Source: Immersiella caudata (taxonomy: Eukaryota; Ascomycota; Sordariomycetes; Sordariales; Lasiosphaeriaceae). From it: a stretch of 64,000 bases of DNA. The translations under genes and the position numbers were made by a program. The stretch covers positions 8,680,001 through 8,744,000 of the forward strand of contig JAULSU010000001.1 of the NCBI GenBank assembly GCA_030512335.1, written 5' to 3'. Below, one piece after another: positions 1 to 10,994 of this stretch. The notes beneath the pieces were generated by a model that had not been told where the DNA came from, did no database searches, and saw nothing but the letters and a program-made list of their open reading frames with translations. How positions within the stretch are numbered: the stretch's first letter is position 1; every line of letters starts with the position of its first letter.

Positions 1-1795
1 GTGGGCAGTGTCCATCACTTCCCGATCAAGCCGAGGCATCAAGGCTCGAATGTCGGAATGAAGTCCCACTTCCTTGGCTTCAGGATAGCCATCGGAAGGG
101 TATGGGGGATCTCGGGACTGAAGAGGAGCTTCCAAAAGCAGTGGTCTGAACAGCGCAGAGTACAATCTCTGGTACTCCCGTACTGTTTCAACCTGATCGT
201 CCGACAATGGTAGCTCTGGAATCCAACTGGATGAGAGTTCCCAGACTGTTTCAGGTGATTGGGTCCGGATCTCCCTAATTGGTACATGTAGGTTGACGAG
301 TGGGCCGTATTGATCGTCCAAATCTGCCACATAGTGGCGAAGGGTGGGGATTTCCCAAACACAGACTGATGGCACCTTACCTGCAGGGCGGAGCGGATAA
401 TCAACGGGGAGCTTTGGTGTCGGTCGCAGCAGGCGGAGTAGTCTTTGAGCCCAGTTGCTGTTAGGCTTGGAAGTTACAGACCACGCGTCGCTGTTTGCTG
501 ACATGGCCTGAGCCTGGAAGAGCTGCATAGTAAGAGCGGCGGTTTCGTGTCGATCCATGACAGGCGAACAGATTGGGTTGGTTGCAAGGCCGCGTCGCAC
601 GTATGCGCGAATGCCGGTCATGATGAGGGTGACGCCCAGCTGGATGACAGTTGCGGACCAATGCAGTGCTCTAAGCCCGATAAACTGCACAATAAAGCCA
701 ACAACCGCGATGAACGTGGCGGTAGCTGCTAGGGTGCTAGATGAGAAGTAACGAATGAGCCACTAGCCTACTCCCAAGCAGTTGTACGATCAGACATTAC
801 TCACCTGTAGTTTTGCTCCTGCGGCTTGTTGAGACGAGAAACCCGAATTTCCAAGTCGTCTTCGCTGTTGTATATCGCAAACGATGTGAAGTGCTGGTCA
901 CTCACAGTGCAGGAGCTCTGCAGCCGGACAATTTTATCGACAGCTAACCCGCGTTTAGCCTGCACGGAGAAGTAATGCTCTGTTGTGATGCCTTCAATGA
1001 CATGACCACAGGCAATGACACCTACTATCACCATGAGCGTACCGACTAGGAAGCATGGGTATCCGTATTGAGGCACCGGCACTCCGGCTTTCTCCCACTG
1101 CCAGAAGTAGGTCGACACGCCTGGGACAGCCATGGCAGTTGCTTGCAAGATGACCCCCACAGACGCCCAGAGCCACAGTTCCCAAGTCGTTGCAGTTGCA
1201 TTCTTGACGTTGAGGGCCAAGTTGGGCGCCGCTTCACTGAGCTCGCCGAGCAGCTTTGCTGTGCTGGCGTCCCCAGCCCGAAGACCATGAGAGCTCAGAA
1301 GGCCCTGGGAGAATGCCTTGGCGAGGTCGAGCACCACGATATCACCATCCTCCGTCTTGGTAGTTATGAGGGTCTTCATACCGGCGGGGCTTCCGATCAT
1401 GCGTACTATCTCCTTGCCGCTCCAGAGTTCGCAGACATCGGGAGAAGTAGACGAGAGGAGCTCCTGTTCTGCTGTTGACTGGCTTTCCCGCGCTCTAAGC
1501 CTGGTGTCAGAGCAACGACGAGGAGAATACCTTGTTTGACCCTGCGGACGTACCTCCCAACAAGAGACTTTAGCTGGCGAACACCCCCGACCCTGATGGC
1601 GCTGACAATGACCGTCATGATTCCAAGTGGGCCCATTCCCAGGAGAATGTTGTCGGCCCACCCGAGACTCATGCTCAGAAACTGCTTGGTAACCTGCTCG
1701 CCAAAAAGCGTAAGGAGGGGCGCGAGGTCGCTGAAAAGGTTGTTGGAGAATTCATCCCCGCTGAACTCGGTATCGGCACCTGTCGCGTTAGCCAT
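1..1795 (-). CDS. Fungal multi-pass membrane protein, unnamed family (3' end cut by window edge)
   Basis: Model: exons 1795-1554, 1494-805 and 736-<1, with introns 1553-1495 (donor GTACGT) and 804-737 (donor GTGAGT, acceptor TCTAG). All phases fit. The start MANATGADTEF is the first ATG before the conserved block NNLFSDLAPLLTLFGEQV. That N-terminal block, a hydrophobic GPLGIMTVIVSAIRVGG segment, and the STSPDVCELWSGKE motif after the first intron resemble a family of uncharacterised membrane proteins common in Sordariomycetes, often seen in large or ankyrin-containing proteins. Further hydrophobic stretches follow in exon 2 (near 1180-1120 and 1050-1010) and exon 3 (near 725-670). The C-terminal part shown is hydrophilic and acidic. 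I recognise the family pattern but know no function. The frame is open to base 1, so the protein continues outside the window. Confidence 0.75.
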
Positions 1796-2685
1796 GATAA
1801 TGGAAGGTATGTGATCTGATGGACGCGTTAATCTTCGTGGGTCCAAGGGCAAACGATTGAGACTGAAATGATGCAAAATGTCCCCGACACGATATTTTCT
1901 CGCCGAAAGCGGGGTCGCTGGCAGCTGTTCAGCCCCAATGCTGCCTACAAAGTCGACGCCCCTATGCTGCAAGCCCTCGGGCGACCCTCCACTCAGGGGT
2001 TGCATAAAAGAGAAGGACCAGTACCAGAGCGATAGCCTTGCCTCCAATGGAGTGTCGCACAACTTGGAGACTGCATGAAGGCCTGGAAGCCAAAGTGTCG
2101 AACCCCTTCAAAATGGCATTCACTGCAATTTTGGACCCGCGAGAGCGGATCACTCGCAGCCCCATCTCAATTGATCGACAAAGTCTCTACGTGGGCACTT
2201 TAGATGCGCACGCTTGGTCAGGGGTTAAATAAATTTTGCGCAAATACGCCGCTCAGGGCCCCCTAGATACGTCGGCGTCAGGGCTTAACTGAGAGGTGTT
2301 AGTCAAGTCCCATCGATATTGAAAGAAAGACAAAAGCATGTCGGACTCGGTCACTTGAAAATAACTGAGTTGACTGGGCTGAATCCTCCCGTCCCAGATC
2401 CACGGTTGCTCGCTAGGCGTTTTGCTCGCTCTGTTGACGTGCGGGTAAAGTAAAGCTTCCCGCTGCTGGCCCGTCCTTCTCCACTTTTAATAACATCCTC
2501 CCCGGCCCCATCGACAGACCGCTCCCAACGATGATCATTCCCGTAGACAGAAAGTCGGGCCATACCGAGTTTCCGGCGCCGGGGAATTGCTTCTCACAAC
2601 TATAACTACCACCCCAGTCCACCAAACTCAGCGGAATTCGCAATCCTCCAAGTCTTCAACTCAACCCCTTTTATTCTCAGGCACA
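1796..2685. other. Intergenic region, divergent promoters
   Basis: 890 bases between the start of the left membrane-protein gene (-) and the tannase gene (+). Short open frames here have no protein-like composition. Both genes must be driven from this stretch. I saw no repeat or RNA gene. Confidence 0.5.
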
Positions 2686-4484
2686 ATGTCCCCCTCCATT
2701 CTCCAACTCTGCACCCCCTCCACCTTCCCCGCCCCCACCCTCTTTGGCGCCTCCATCCTCTCCATCTCTGCATCCCTAGTCTCCAACCTCACCACCTCCA
2801 TCCCCGCCGCCTTCCGCTTCACCCAACCCACCATCGACATCCACAACGCCTCCTTCTGCAACGTCACCGTGACATACACCCACCCCGGCCAAAACGACAA
2901 AATCCACGTCGAGGCCTGGCTGCCCGTGCACCCCCCCTGGAATGGACGACTGCAGGCCACGGGCGGAGGCAGTTGGGCTGCCGGCAGGTATATCCTCTCG
3001 TACCAGAACATGGCGGGGGCGGTGGGGGAGGGTTATGCGGCGACGACGACGGATGCGGGGGTTAGTACAGATCCGAATGGGGTGCGCGATTGGGCGTTGT
3101 TGAGTCCGGGGAATGTGGACTTGAATAGGTTGAATGTTTTTGGGTCGGTTTCGTTGGGTGATCAGGTATGTTCAGGAAGGACAGGTGGTTGGTTTTCTGG
3201 GAGACGGGGAGCGGGAGAATTTCTGACGGGGTTTACGTAGGCAATCATCGGGAAGGCCGTCATACGGGCGTTTTATGGGAGAGACGCCTCCTTTTCTTAC
3301 TGGAACGGTTGCTCGGGGGGCGGTCGGCAGGGAATGATGCTCGCGCAACGATATCCCGATGCATACGACGGCATCATAGCGGGCGCGCCGGGGATTTACT
3401 GGCCGGAACTTCTTGCCAGTGGTCGGTGGCCACGGCAAGTTATGGAGACATTGGGCTCGTACCCTTATGGTTGCGAACTGGACGCCATCACCGCTGCAGC
3501 CATTGCGGCGTGTGATGGCCTTGATGGGGTTGTGGATGGGGTTGTGGGCGAGGTTGATGCTTGCTTGGACACATTTGATCCGTTCACCTTGGTTGGTAGC
3601 ATCGTCGACGAGTGTCCGCAAGCTCCAGACCGGGGGCCTGTTCTCATCAGCCGGGCCGCAGCTGTAGTCGCCGGCGAGGCATGGAAAGGGCCAATACGCG
3701 ATGGTAACGATGGTCGCCGTCGGCTGGGGTATGGTCTCAGCCCCGGTGCGGACCTGACTGGCAATGATCCCTCGTACCGGCCCGGCCCAGATGGAGTCGC
3801 TTTTACCAACTGCACCAGCGGGACATGCATAGGGAAGCCGAGTACGAGTTTCCCCTGGTTTCAGCTGCTCGTCGCCAAGGATCCATCGTTCAACCTAGGA
3901 AACCTCACCAACCAGCAGTACTTCGACATGGCGCATGCTGGAAAGCAGCAGTACAATTCTATCCTCGGCACCGATGATCCCGACCTGTCGCGATTCAGAG
4001 ATTTTGGAGGGAAGATGATCACTTTCCATGGACTTGTAAGTTGCTCCGCCCCGACGGGATTATCGGAGGTGCCCAAGACGTCGCTTACACAGCCCCCCCT
4101 TTCCAGGCCGACCAAGCTGTCCCACCAAAGGTTACCGAGCACTACTATCAAGCAGTGAGCAGCGCTCTGCCGAATGTGGAGAATTTCTACCGTCACTTTG
4201 AGGCGCCTGGTTTGGGCCATTGTTTCGGCGGCCGCAGTGGAAACCCAATCACTCTCTTTGACCAGCTTCGTGCCTGGGTTGAGAACGGCACGGCGCCGGA
4301 GTCTGTGCCTGTTGAGGTGACGGTGTTGGATGGTGAAGTGGAGGAGCGCATTCTGTGCCCGTATCCTCAGAGAGCTGAACCCAACAGAAACGGGACTTGT
4401 GGAGGAGCCGCGGCTGACTGTTGGTCGTGCGTCGATCGTCCGAGGCGGTCGCTGAGTGCCGGTGTGACGAGGGATGAACTTTGA
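2686..4484 (+). CDS. Tannase / feruloyl esterase family protein
   Basis: Exons 2686-3165, 3241-4035 and 4107-4484 encode about 550 residues. Introns 3166-3240 (GTATGT...CGTAG) and 4036-4106 (GTAAGT...TCCAG) fit phase 0. The tannase/feruloyl-esterase pattern is complete: nucleophile region YWNGCSGGGRQG with Ser185 beside Cys184, and His463-Cys464 in GLGHC, giving the paired-Cys CS-D-HC arrangement known from this family. ADQ at 426-428 opens exon 3 after the intron in FHGL|ADQ; it is typical of the family, but I did not assign which Asp is catalytic. Members hydrolyse ester bonds of gallate or hydroxycinnamates in plant material, usually extracellularly. No strong signal peptide follows the chosen ATG. 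An in-frame ATG at 2587 adds 33 residues, also without a clear signal, so a missed 5' exon is possible. The substrate cannot be read from sequence. Confidence 0.9.
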
Positions 4485-4594
4485 ACCAAAATTGTGTTGC
4501 CTAATCAGCTTGGATGCTTGCTGCCGCATTTCAAGAAGAAGCGTCTCATTTTCTTGCATGTGTGCGCCTTTCTTGTGACTGCCAGATCAGCCTG

Positions 4595-4602
4595 TGACGT
4601 CA
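4595..4602. promoter_or_regulatory. Perfect CRE palindrome TGACGTCA
   Basis: The palindrome TGACGTCA lies 90 bases upstream of the VOC-protein ATG and is followed by a CT-rich stretch typical of fungal core promoters. In fungi this site is bound by ATF/CREB-type bZIP factors. That it is functional here is inference. Confidence 0.45.
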
Positions 4603-4691
4603 CACTCTCCCCCTTTTCTTCCCCGCAACACCGTCGACCCAACTTCAACCACACTCTCCCAAACCAACTTCACCTTCTCATTCCCACAAAC

Positions 4692-5048
4692 ATGCCTCTC
4701 ACGATCGGCTCCCTCGTCTGGGGCGTCCATGACCTCCCCCGCGCCATCAAATTCTGGTGCGCCGCGCTGAATTACAAACCCCTACGCGAACCTGACGTCG
4801 ACTGGGCCATCCTTGTTCCAGTCGACGGCCCCGGGCCGCAGCTAGCGCTAGACGTGATCACGTTTGAGACGCAACCGAGGCAGCGACATCATTTGGACTT
4901 ATACGCTGAGGACCAAAAGGCCGAGGTGGAGAGGCTGTTGGAAATTGGGGCGATGCGGGTGGAGAGGGAGTATCCTAAGGATGCGGATTATGTGGTTTTG
5001 GCAGATCCAGATGGGAATAGGTTTTGTGTTGTAAGCAATGGAGGTTGA
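4692..5048 (+). CDS. Small VOC-superfamily (glyoxalase/dioxygenase-like) protein
   Basis: Single-exon frame of 118 residues starting MPLTIGSLVWGVHDLPRAI. The in-frame upstream extension to 4494 overlaps the CT-rich leader and is unlikely to be translated. One vicinal-oxygen-chelate module is visible. An opening beta strand with HDLPRAIKFWCAALNY is the usual V-x-D-x-x-R-A-x-x-F-Y-x-x-x-L-G motif. A central RHHLDLYAED strand contributes His and Glu, and the C-terminal VVLADPDGNRFCVV is the D-P-D-G-N-x-F motif. These match Glyoxalase_6-like proteins. The catalysed reaction is unknown; VOC folds serve lyases, dioxygenases and resistance proteins. It lies 207 bases downstream of the tannase on the same strand, so co-regulation is possible but unproven. 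Confidence 0.8.
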   Translation: MPLTIGSLVWGVHDLPRAIKFWCAALNYKPLREPDVDWAILVPVDGPGPQLALDVITFETQPRQRHHLDLYAEDQKAEVERLLEIGAMRVEREYPKDADYVVLADPDGNRFCVVSNGG

Positions 5049-5359
5049 TCGAGAGACTGGCTGGACGGGGCGGAGGGGACGTCGCGAACGGGAAGCATGA
5101 GGTGGCCTTCAAGGGCGTTGTATTGGCGGCTATTGTTGCGAGTACCTCGCTGAAATCGACCCCCAGGTCGTGCTCTCTGCAACTCGCCCTAGTTATGCTG
5201 TTTCGTCGAAATCTAGATAGTTGTCGGCCCAGCACTGTTGTATTGGTCGCACTTGAACTTTAGACGTGTAAACCGTCAATTGAAAGAAAAAAAAGAGCAG
5301 CTACGTCGGCACACTAAGTAGTCACTCCCATGGTCATGTCACTGTCTCTATGCTATGCC
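5049..5359. other. Intergenic region between convergent genes
   Basis: About 310 bases between the 3' ends of the VOC gene (+) and the tyrosinase gene (-). It must hold both polyadenylation regions, and an A-rich tract sits near 5285. Nothing else was recognised. Confidence 0.5.
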
Positions 5360-6628
5360 TCAGTCATACTCCCACTTAGGATACTCATAGCACAGGTGTG
5401 CGCTGCGTGTATCCATGTAATCCCTCACGATCCCTTCCGGCGCAAGGTCTCCCATAGGCAGAATATCATCCAGCGTGACTGGCGGTCCCTGCGGTCCTCC
5501 CGGGTTACTTTGAGGAGGGCGATGGAATCCATCGTAGGCATTCGTTCTGGACTCATCGGCTTGCTGCCAAATCCACCACAGTCTGTCTACCATACCATGG
5601 TGGAGGAAAAAAAGAGGGTCTGGTCTCAGGTTAGTAACGCTGCTGAAGGTGAGAAGAATGTAACTTACCGTTTGGAGAACTACTTGGCACAAGATCCCCA
5701 ATCTTTCCTACCCCCGAACCTACAGCAACCCCAAAATGAACGGATGCGTGGGGTCCGCCCTCGAGCAGATCTCGAAAGCCATCGTAGGTTGTATCCGCAA
5801 GGACTTCGGACACTGCCTGGGGTGTATACCTGTGGCCAAACAATTCCTTGTTGTCGCCAAATCCTCGATTCCAGTTACCTGTGGTAAATATCCATCAGCT
5901 ATTTCCCGTAAAGGTGTTTCCTAGGTAGTGCAACGATCAAGAAATCCAACAAAGCCATGAATAACCACACTAGGAGCCATGCAAGGGAAAGAGGAGACCT
6001 ACGGCATAGGCGGTGCTGATCTACGTTAGTTTCTGAATATAGCGGGCGAAAGTCTTTGAAGGGCCCGTCCTGAACGGGGGGCGCGTGATTGCCGTGGTTT
6101 CCTGTTCCCTGTCCGTTGCCGCCAAACCCAGTAACAGGGTCCCAGACCGCTGATAGGGTTGCATTGTCGGAGTCGGCCACCCAGTCCCAGTACATGGCAG
6201 TTCCTTTGTAGCCGCACTCTTCGAGTGCTTGCTCATACACCATCACAAAGTAGCGATGCCACGGAAGGAAGCCGGCAAACGAATGAACTAGGCGATGGAG
6301 TGTAAGTGGGTGCTCTGTCAATTTTCCTCACGGTTGCCTTGGGTAGGATATCATTGTGACAGAGTGAAAACCTACTGTCATAGTTCAGCAAAGCATGCGT
6401 GTAGGCGAAATCGTCGTGGAGTGTTGCGTCCTTGTGTTTGTTGAGACGGGAGGGCTTCTTAGTGATGCAGACGGCGGCTTCGAGATAAGCCAATCTCTCC
6501 TCGACCGTCGCTTTGCTCCATGACTTTCGTAGACGAGGAGACGTGCACGTCTGCCGGGCTGCGAGATTGGTACTGGAGGGGAGCGCCGAGACCGCCGCGG
6601 CCAGGAAGGTAAAATGAATGAACAACAT
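5360..6628 (-). CDS. Secreted short tyrosinase (type-3 copper oxidase)
   Basis: Exons 6628-6376, 6314-6003, 5878-5669 and 5619-5360 give about 344 residues. Introns are 61, 124 and 49 nt, each with GT/AG ends and matching phase. The start gives a hydrophobic signal peptide (MLFIHFTFLAAAVSALP). CuA ligands are H78 (DDFAYTH), H95 and H104 in HSFAGFLPWHRYF, with the canonical eight-residue spacing between the last two. CuB ligands are H232 and H236 in GPHASVH and the HH pair near 265-266 in DPLFFLHHGMVDRLWW. The protein stops soon after CuB, with no long C-terminal lid domain, as in short secreted fungal tyrosinases. Such enzymes oxidise monophenols or o-diphenols to quinones in melanin formation or phenolic modification. 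A TATA-like element lies about 100 bases upstream of the ATG. Confidence 0.9.
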
Positions 6629-6721
6629 GATTGATGCAGTACACAGCTGTCGATCTGTTGACTGAAAAACTGGTATCAACGCCTCTGATTGCTTGTCTCG
6701 AGAAAGCAGGCGGTTTGCCTC

Positions 6722-6732
6722 TTTAAATATAC
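6722..6732 (-). promoter_or_regulatory. TATA-like element of the tyrosinase gene
   Basis: On the minus strand the sequence reads TATATTTAA, about 100 bases before the tyrosinase ATG at 6628. The position is plausible for a fungal TATA box. Confidence 0.35.
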
Positions 6733-6950
6733 CGCAGTGTGTGAGAACAAGTCCGTCACTGCTACCTATCTGTTCCGTATAGCATACGGCAAAGGCACGG
6801 CACGGTTCCTCCGTAGAATCCCGCCGTCTTTTTGAACGCTGTTGACGATGGGCGCGGAAATGCCTACTGTCAGCTTAGCCAAGACTGGGGACCGAGAAAT
6901 GTCATAGGCGAGTCAACGATGACAGGGGTCTCGCATTAAGATCAGCGAAT

Positions 6951-6968
6951 GGGGGGGGGGGGGGGGGG
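6951..6968 (+). repeat. Poly-G tract, 18 bases
   Basis: Eighteen consecutive G residues in the promoter region between tyrosinase and acyltransferase. The length may be uncertain because homopolymers are error-prone. It could form a G-quadruplex. Confidence 0.9.
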
Positions 6969-8124
6969 AAGCATGACAGCCCAGCGGCACCGTTGATTGG
7001 CAGGGCCACCGTCATGCGGCTTTGAAGTGTGTCAGCTTAACCAGGTGTGCGGGACAAAAGGACCTAAGGCTGAGTAGGAACCTGGGAACCAGGGGCCTGG
7101 TGAATTTACAAACCGGTTCAAACCCCCATATGCTCTTTCAACCTCGTCTGCGGCACAGCATCTCACGGTCCTACTCTGCCATTCGCGTGCACGCTTTTGC
7201 CCAATGCGTTGAAGATACCAGAAATTGGTGGTCTTATCTCACGACCTTAACATTTCTTGAACTACTATCGGTCCGAAAGCTACGCCTTACAGAGGCGTGG
7301 AGGCAGATCTTGGGCTCAAGAACCTGACATCGTTCCAAGGTGGACTAATATCTGACACCTGCGCCTCGCCTCAGTGGTTCCGATCTAACTCCACTCGAAA
7401 GGGACAACACAGACCCTGGAAAACAACTGTCTTTGACCCTGCACTACGACAAATGAAAGCAACGTGGCAAGCTTTTCCTGGCCAGTCTCAATACCTTTGG
7501 CTCGTCTGCCTCTGCTTCCAAGCACATCAGCAGACTTGCCGCTACCTGACCCTGTGGTCCCATCATCCCGGCGCCATGAGGACCCAGCAAAGTGTATCGA
7601 GCACCGCAGGACACGGCCAATCTCCTAAAGCGAGTCTGGAGCCGTTGCCGAAGTGGAAGGTCCATTCGGTGGCCTAGTCGTGGTCGAAACCAAGTCTATT
7701 CGAGCCAAAGCAGTCCTTCACCGGGGTGCAGTTCCGGGAGCCGGGGAGCGGAGAGTCGAGATTGGGGACTTGGGGGCGGGCGATGGTACGATGTGGTTGT
7801 CGATTGGATGCCTTTCCCTTCTCCCTTGAGACGGGAGGGCGGCGCGGTTTAGGTCCCATGTGAAACTGTCGTCTTTGGCCAATCTCGTCAAGTCATCGAA
7901 AAGCTGACGGAGGACGCACCGAAAGAGAAGTCGTCGGGCTGACTTGACAGGGCGGAATTGATGTTGTGGACGCGATGTATGGGTCTTCACAGGTAGAACC
8001 TACCCCCTTTCTAGGACAAGTCGGCGTTGTCGGGTCTACTTCAAGTTAAGGGATCTGATACAGCGCATAGACAGCCCTGTTAGCGCTGAGGGCCCCTGCG
8101 GCTGACCCCCGAAACGGCTAAGAG

Positions 8125-8146
8125 TTTTTTTTTTTTTTTTTTTTTT
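8125..8146 (+). repeat. Poly-T tract, 22 bases
   Basis: Twenty-two consecutive T residues, 98 bases upstream of the acyltransferase ATG. Poly(dA:dT) tracts of this size are common nucleosome-excluding promoter elements in fungi. Confidence 0.9.
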
Positions 8147-8243
8147 AGCGCGATCGAATGGCCCAAGCGTGGGAAATGAATCCCCGGACAACGCGAAACG
8201 CGCCTGCCAATTAACCTCACCTTCCAAATCCATCAACGACAAG

Positions 8244-9752
8244 ATGGATGCCATCCGACGACTCATCGGAGCCCCTCCAGCGCAGAGCGCACTACCACGC
8301 GTAGAAACAGACGATGTCTACCCTTTGCACATGCTGGACGACACAAAAACACTCCGCGGCATCATCGTCACGTGGACGTTGCGCTTTAACGACGTGCTGG
8401 ACGCCGACAAGCTGCATGTCTCGCTGTGCAAACTGTTGGAGATGGGAGATTGGATCAAGATCGGAGGGCGGTTGAGACTGAACGACAACGGGGAGCTGGA
8501 AATTCACGTTCCGCGGCCCTTTTCCGCTGAGCGACGGGCCGTCTCGTACTCGCGTCAATCACACGACGTCAACATCAAGGACCATCCGCTTGCCAAGAGA
8601 CTCCCCGAGGCCACGGATGGTCCTTCTGTGCAGGCTGGTCCGGGGGAATTCCAGTGCTTCGCTGTGCCCGACGGTGCGCCCTCGACGCTGGACGACTTCC
8701 TTTACTCCGACGTGCCCCAGTTGTCGCTGCACATCACATCCTTCAACGATGCGACGCTTGTGGGTCTCTCGTGGCCGCACACCTTGATGGACGTCATGGG
8801 GCAGCAGGCGCTGTTGAGAAGTTGGTCCCTAGTTCTGGCCGGCAGAGAGGACGAAGTCCCTCTCGTGCTAGGTGCTCGAGACGACGCGATATGCGCCGCT
8901 GCTGACGCGCCCGTCGAAGAGGGGGAGAAAGAACCGTTCCGGTTGGGCGAGAAGCAGCTCAAGGGGCTGGCGATGCTCAGGTTCGGACTCAAGTTTGGAT
9001 CGGATCTGCTGTGGAATCAGGTTGTCGAGACGCGTTCGATCTTCTTGCCGAAGAAGGCAGTAGAGGAGCTACGACGACGTGCCCAGGAGGATCTCAGCGT
9101 TTTCCACAGGGGAAAGGAGGTGCCGTTTGTGAGCGAAGGAGACGTTCTCACCGCCTGGGCAACTCGGACCTTGGCCTCCTCGGTACCGCAGCCACGACCC
9201 CTGACTGTCCTTCACGCCCTCAACGCTCGCTTCCGACTTTCGTCCCTTCTCGCTCAACAGAACAACGGGGTCTACATCCAAAACATGGCCGTGGCCGCAT
9301 GCACTTTTTTGTCACACGAGACCGCCATCGGTCCATTGGGCCCCATCGCCCTCGAAAACCGACGTCACCTCTCCGAGCAATCCACCGAAGGACAAGTCCT
9401 CGCCTGCCTCCGTGAGCTCCGTCAGCAAGCCAAGACAACCAGCGACCCATCCATCGTATGCGGGGAGCCCGACGCAGTGCTCGTGCCCTTCACCAACTGG
9501 ACTCGCGCCGACATTTTCAAGACAGTCGACTTTTCCCCGGCTGTGGTCCGCGCTGGTGATACATCACCCAACAGGACTAATCCACGCGGAACAGTCGTCT
9601 TTCACCACGCTGGAAATATGCGCCAGGGACCAGAGGTCAGGAATGTGTTTGTGATTTTGGGCAAGGATCACGATGGGAATTGCTGGATGACGGGTATTCT
9701 GCTGCCGAGGACCTGGGCGAGGATTGAGGAGGGGTTGAAGGAGTTGTCGTGA
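8244..9752 (+). CDS. BAHD-type acyltransferase (transferase family)
   Basis: Intron-free frame of about 502 residues from the ATG at 8244 (MDAIRRLIGAPP); the open frame extends upstream to 8169, but that ATG lies directly after the poly-T tract. The family mark is HxxxD: H179-TLM-D183 within SWPHTLMDVMG, between two acceptor/acyl-CoA binding halves. The N-terminal YPLHMLDDTKTLRG region and the first strand-helix unit (WTLRFNDVLDADKLHVSLCKLLE) match fungal trichothecene-3-O-acetyltransferase-like proteins. The C-terminal DFGWG motif of classical BAHD enzymes is not present in recognisable form; the region reads DFSPAVV. Such proteins move an acyl group from acyl-CoA to an alcohol or amine of a secondary metabolite. 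No core biosynthetic enzyme adjoins it, so the substrate is unknown. Confidence 0.85.
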   Translation: MDAIRRLIGAPPAQSALPRVETDDVYPLHMLDDTKTLRGIIVTWTLRFNDVLDADKLHVSLCKLLEMGDWIKIGGRLRLNDNGELEIHVPRPFSAERRAVSYSRQSHDVNIKDHPLAKRLPEATDGPSVQAGPGEFQCFAVPDGAPSTLDDFLYSDVPQLSLHITSFNDATLVGLSWPHTLMDVMGQQALLRSWSLVLAGREDEVPLVLGARDDAICAAADAPVEEGEKEPFRLGEKQLKGLAMLRFGLKFGSDLLWNQVVETRSIFLPKKAVEELRRRAQEDLSVFHRGKEVPFVSEGDVLTAWATRTLASSVPQPRPLTVLHALNARFRLSSLLAQQNNGVYIQNMAVAACTFLSHETAIGPLGPIALENRRHLSEQSTEGQVLACLRELRQQAKTTSDPSIVCGEPDAVLVPFTNWTRADIFKTVDFSPAVVRAGDTSPNRTNPRGTVVFHHAGNMRQGPEVRNVFVILGKDHDGNCWMTGILLPRTWARIEEGLKELS

Positions 9753-9999
9753 TGACGGTGTAGATTGGATGGCTTGGGAAAGATGATGACAAAGAGTTTT
9801 GGAACTGCAGCTGACACGTGCTCACCTGCATGCATGACGCTGCTCAACGACAAATCTCCGCGCGGGGTTGGGAGCGGGGAATTGAAGCTGATTTCAACCT
9901 AAAGTATAGAGACTGTCCACCTCTAGAAGTTATTTGGGACTCCCTCAATTGTTGTGCGTTTACCGTTCTCTGATATTGGAATTCTTTCGGTGACACAAT

Positions 10000-10994
10000 A
10001 TGCCTGGCCCCCCCGGTGGAAATCTCAGGTACGCCGTCGTCCTTGGTTCATTGCGCTGCCTTTGTTGACCCTGTACAAACAGCTTGGCTGAGCTTGCGGC
10101 AAAGCTCTGCGCGAATGGACCAGTCAAGCAAGAGCTCGCCAGACGTCGAGTCAGGGGCCTTTTGGCTGGGGTGTGGCTCTTCGACACGCTTGAGGCCCAC
10201 TATGTCTGGGAACATCCGTATTGTAGGTTTTGTCCGGAACCCAACACTAGATTGGAAGCTGACACGAGAAAGTCCCTTTCTTCTACATCCCTGTCGAAGC
10301 CATCGAGTCTGCCCCCGGAGTCAAGTGGGAGGTCCGTCCGGGAGAAGACCACGAAGAGGGCTTTGTCATTGCCGACATCATCCCCGACACCCAGTTGGAA
10401 TCCCTCGATGCCGTCTTGTTTACCAAGGGTCCCCTGAAAGGCCTGGTGAAGGTCCTTCACAGCAGTCTAGGTGAGGCTTCGCATCTAGCGTGGTCCGAAG
10501 GATAAGCTCGCTGACAAAAGAAAGACTCATGGTACGTCGAAGACGAAAAGCTTCTCGGCATCCACCCAAAGGACCCATACCGGCGCGTCGATTGCTACCA
10601 CAGCAGCCGAGAGGTCCGCATCGAAGTGGACGGTAGGCTTGTCGCCAAGAGCACCGACAACGTGTTCCTGTACGAGACGGGCCTGCGGGCGAGGTACTAT
10701 CTCTCGCCCAGCGCCGTCCTCAGTAAGAGCAAGCTTGTCGTCAAGGCTCCAGGTCGGACTTTTACTCCGTCCCTTGTCACTGACAACCATCCGCTGCTGC
10801 TTCATAGTGACACTTTGACGGTGTGCCCCTACAAGGGCGAGGCGAGGTACTACCACCTGTCGATCGGTGACAAAATAATTGAAGATGCCGTTTGGTACTA
10901 CACGTGCTCTATAGAGGCACAGATTCAGAACAGACTGTGCTTCTACAACGAGAAGGTGGATATCTTTGTGGATGGTGTTAAGGAAGAGAGGTAG
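10000..10994 (+). CDS. Protein with two tandem DUF427 domains
   Basis: Exons 10000-10028, 10083-10222, 10273-10470 and 10525-10994 give about 278 residues. The first exon codes only nine full residues. Introns are 50-54 nt with CTGAC-type branch sites. Domain 1 (about residues 30-120) carries VRGLLAGVWLFDTLEAHYVWEHPYF followed by FYIPVEAI, the usual DUF427 opening. Domain 2 (from about residue 130) repeats the pattern with VRIEVDGRLVAKSTDNVFLYETG and ends with DTLTVCPYKGEARYYHL, the CPYKG signature. DUF427 is a beta-strand-rich domain of unknown biochemical role found in bacteria and fungi, often duplicated. Oddly, 10757-10811 has intron-like features (a CTGAC branch, ATAG end) but lies open in frame; removing it would break the frame. 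Function not assigned. Confidence 0.8.

Larger units (their letters stand above)
6629..8243. other. Gene-free divergent intergenic region with homopolymer tracts
   Basis: 1.6 kb between the tyrosinase (-) and the acyltransferase (+). Open frames here (for example 7022-7327 and 7297-7677) lack protein-like composition and splice support. The region holds an uninterrupted 18-G run and a 22-T run. No RNA gene was recognised. Confidence 0.5.

Noticed and set aside
7090..7135. tRNA-like T-arm (GGTTCAAACCCC) at about 7115
   Set aside because: No matching acceptor stem, D-arm or anticodon stem could be folded around it.
7022..7677. Two plus-strand ORFs upstream of the acyltransferase
   Set aside because: Overlapping frames with random composition and no family similarity; also contradicted by minus-strand ORFs of similar length.
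2686..9752. A classical secondary-metabolite cluster
   Set aside because: No polyketide synthase, NRPS or intact terpene synthase, no P450 and no pathway regulator are near; the only backbone-type gene in the window is dead and 33 kb away.
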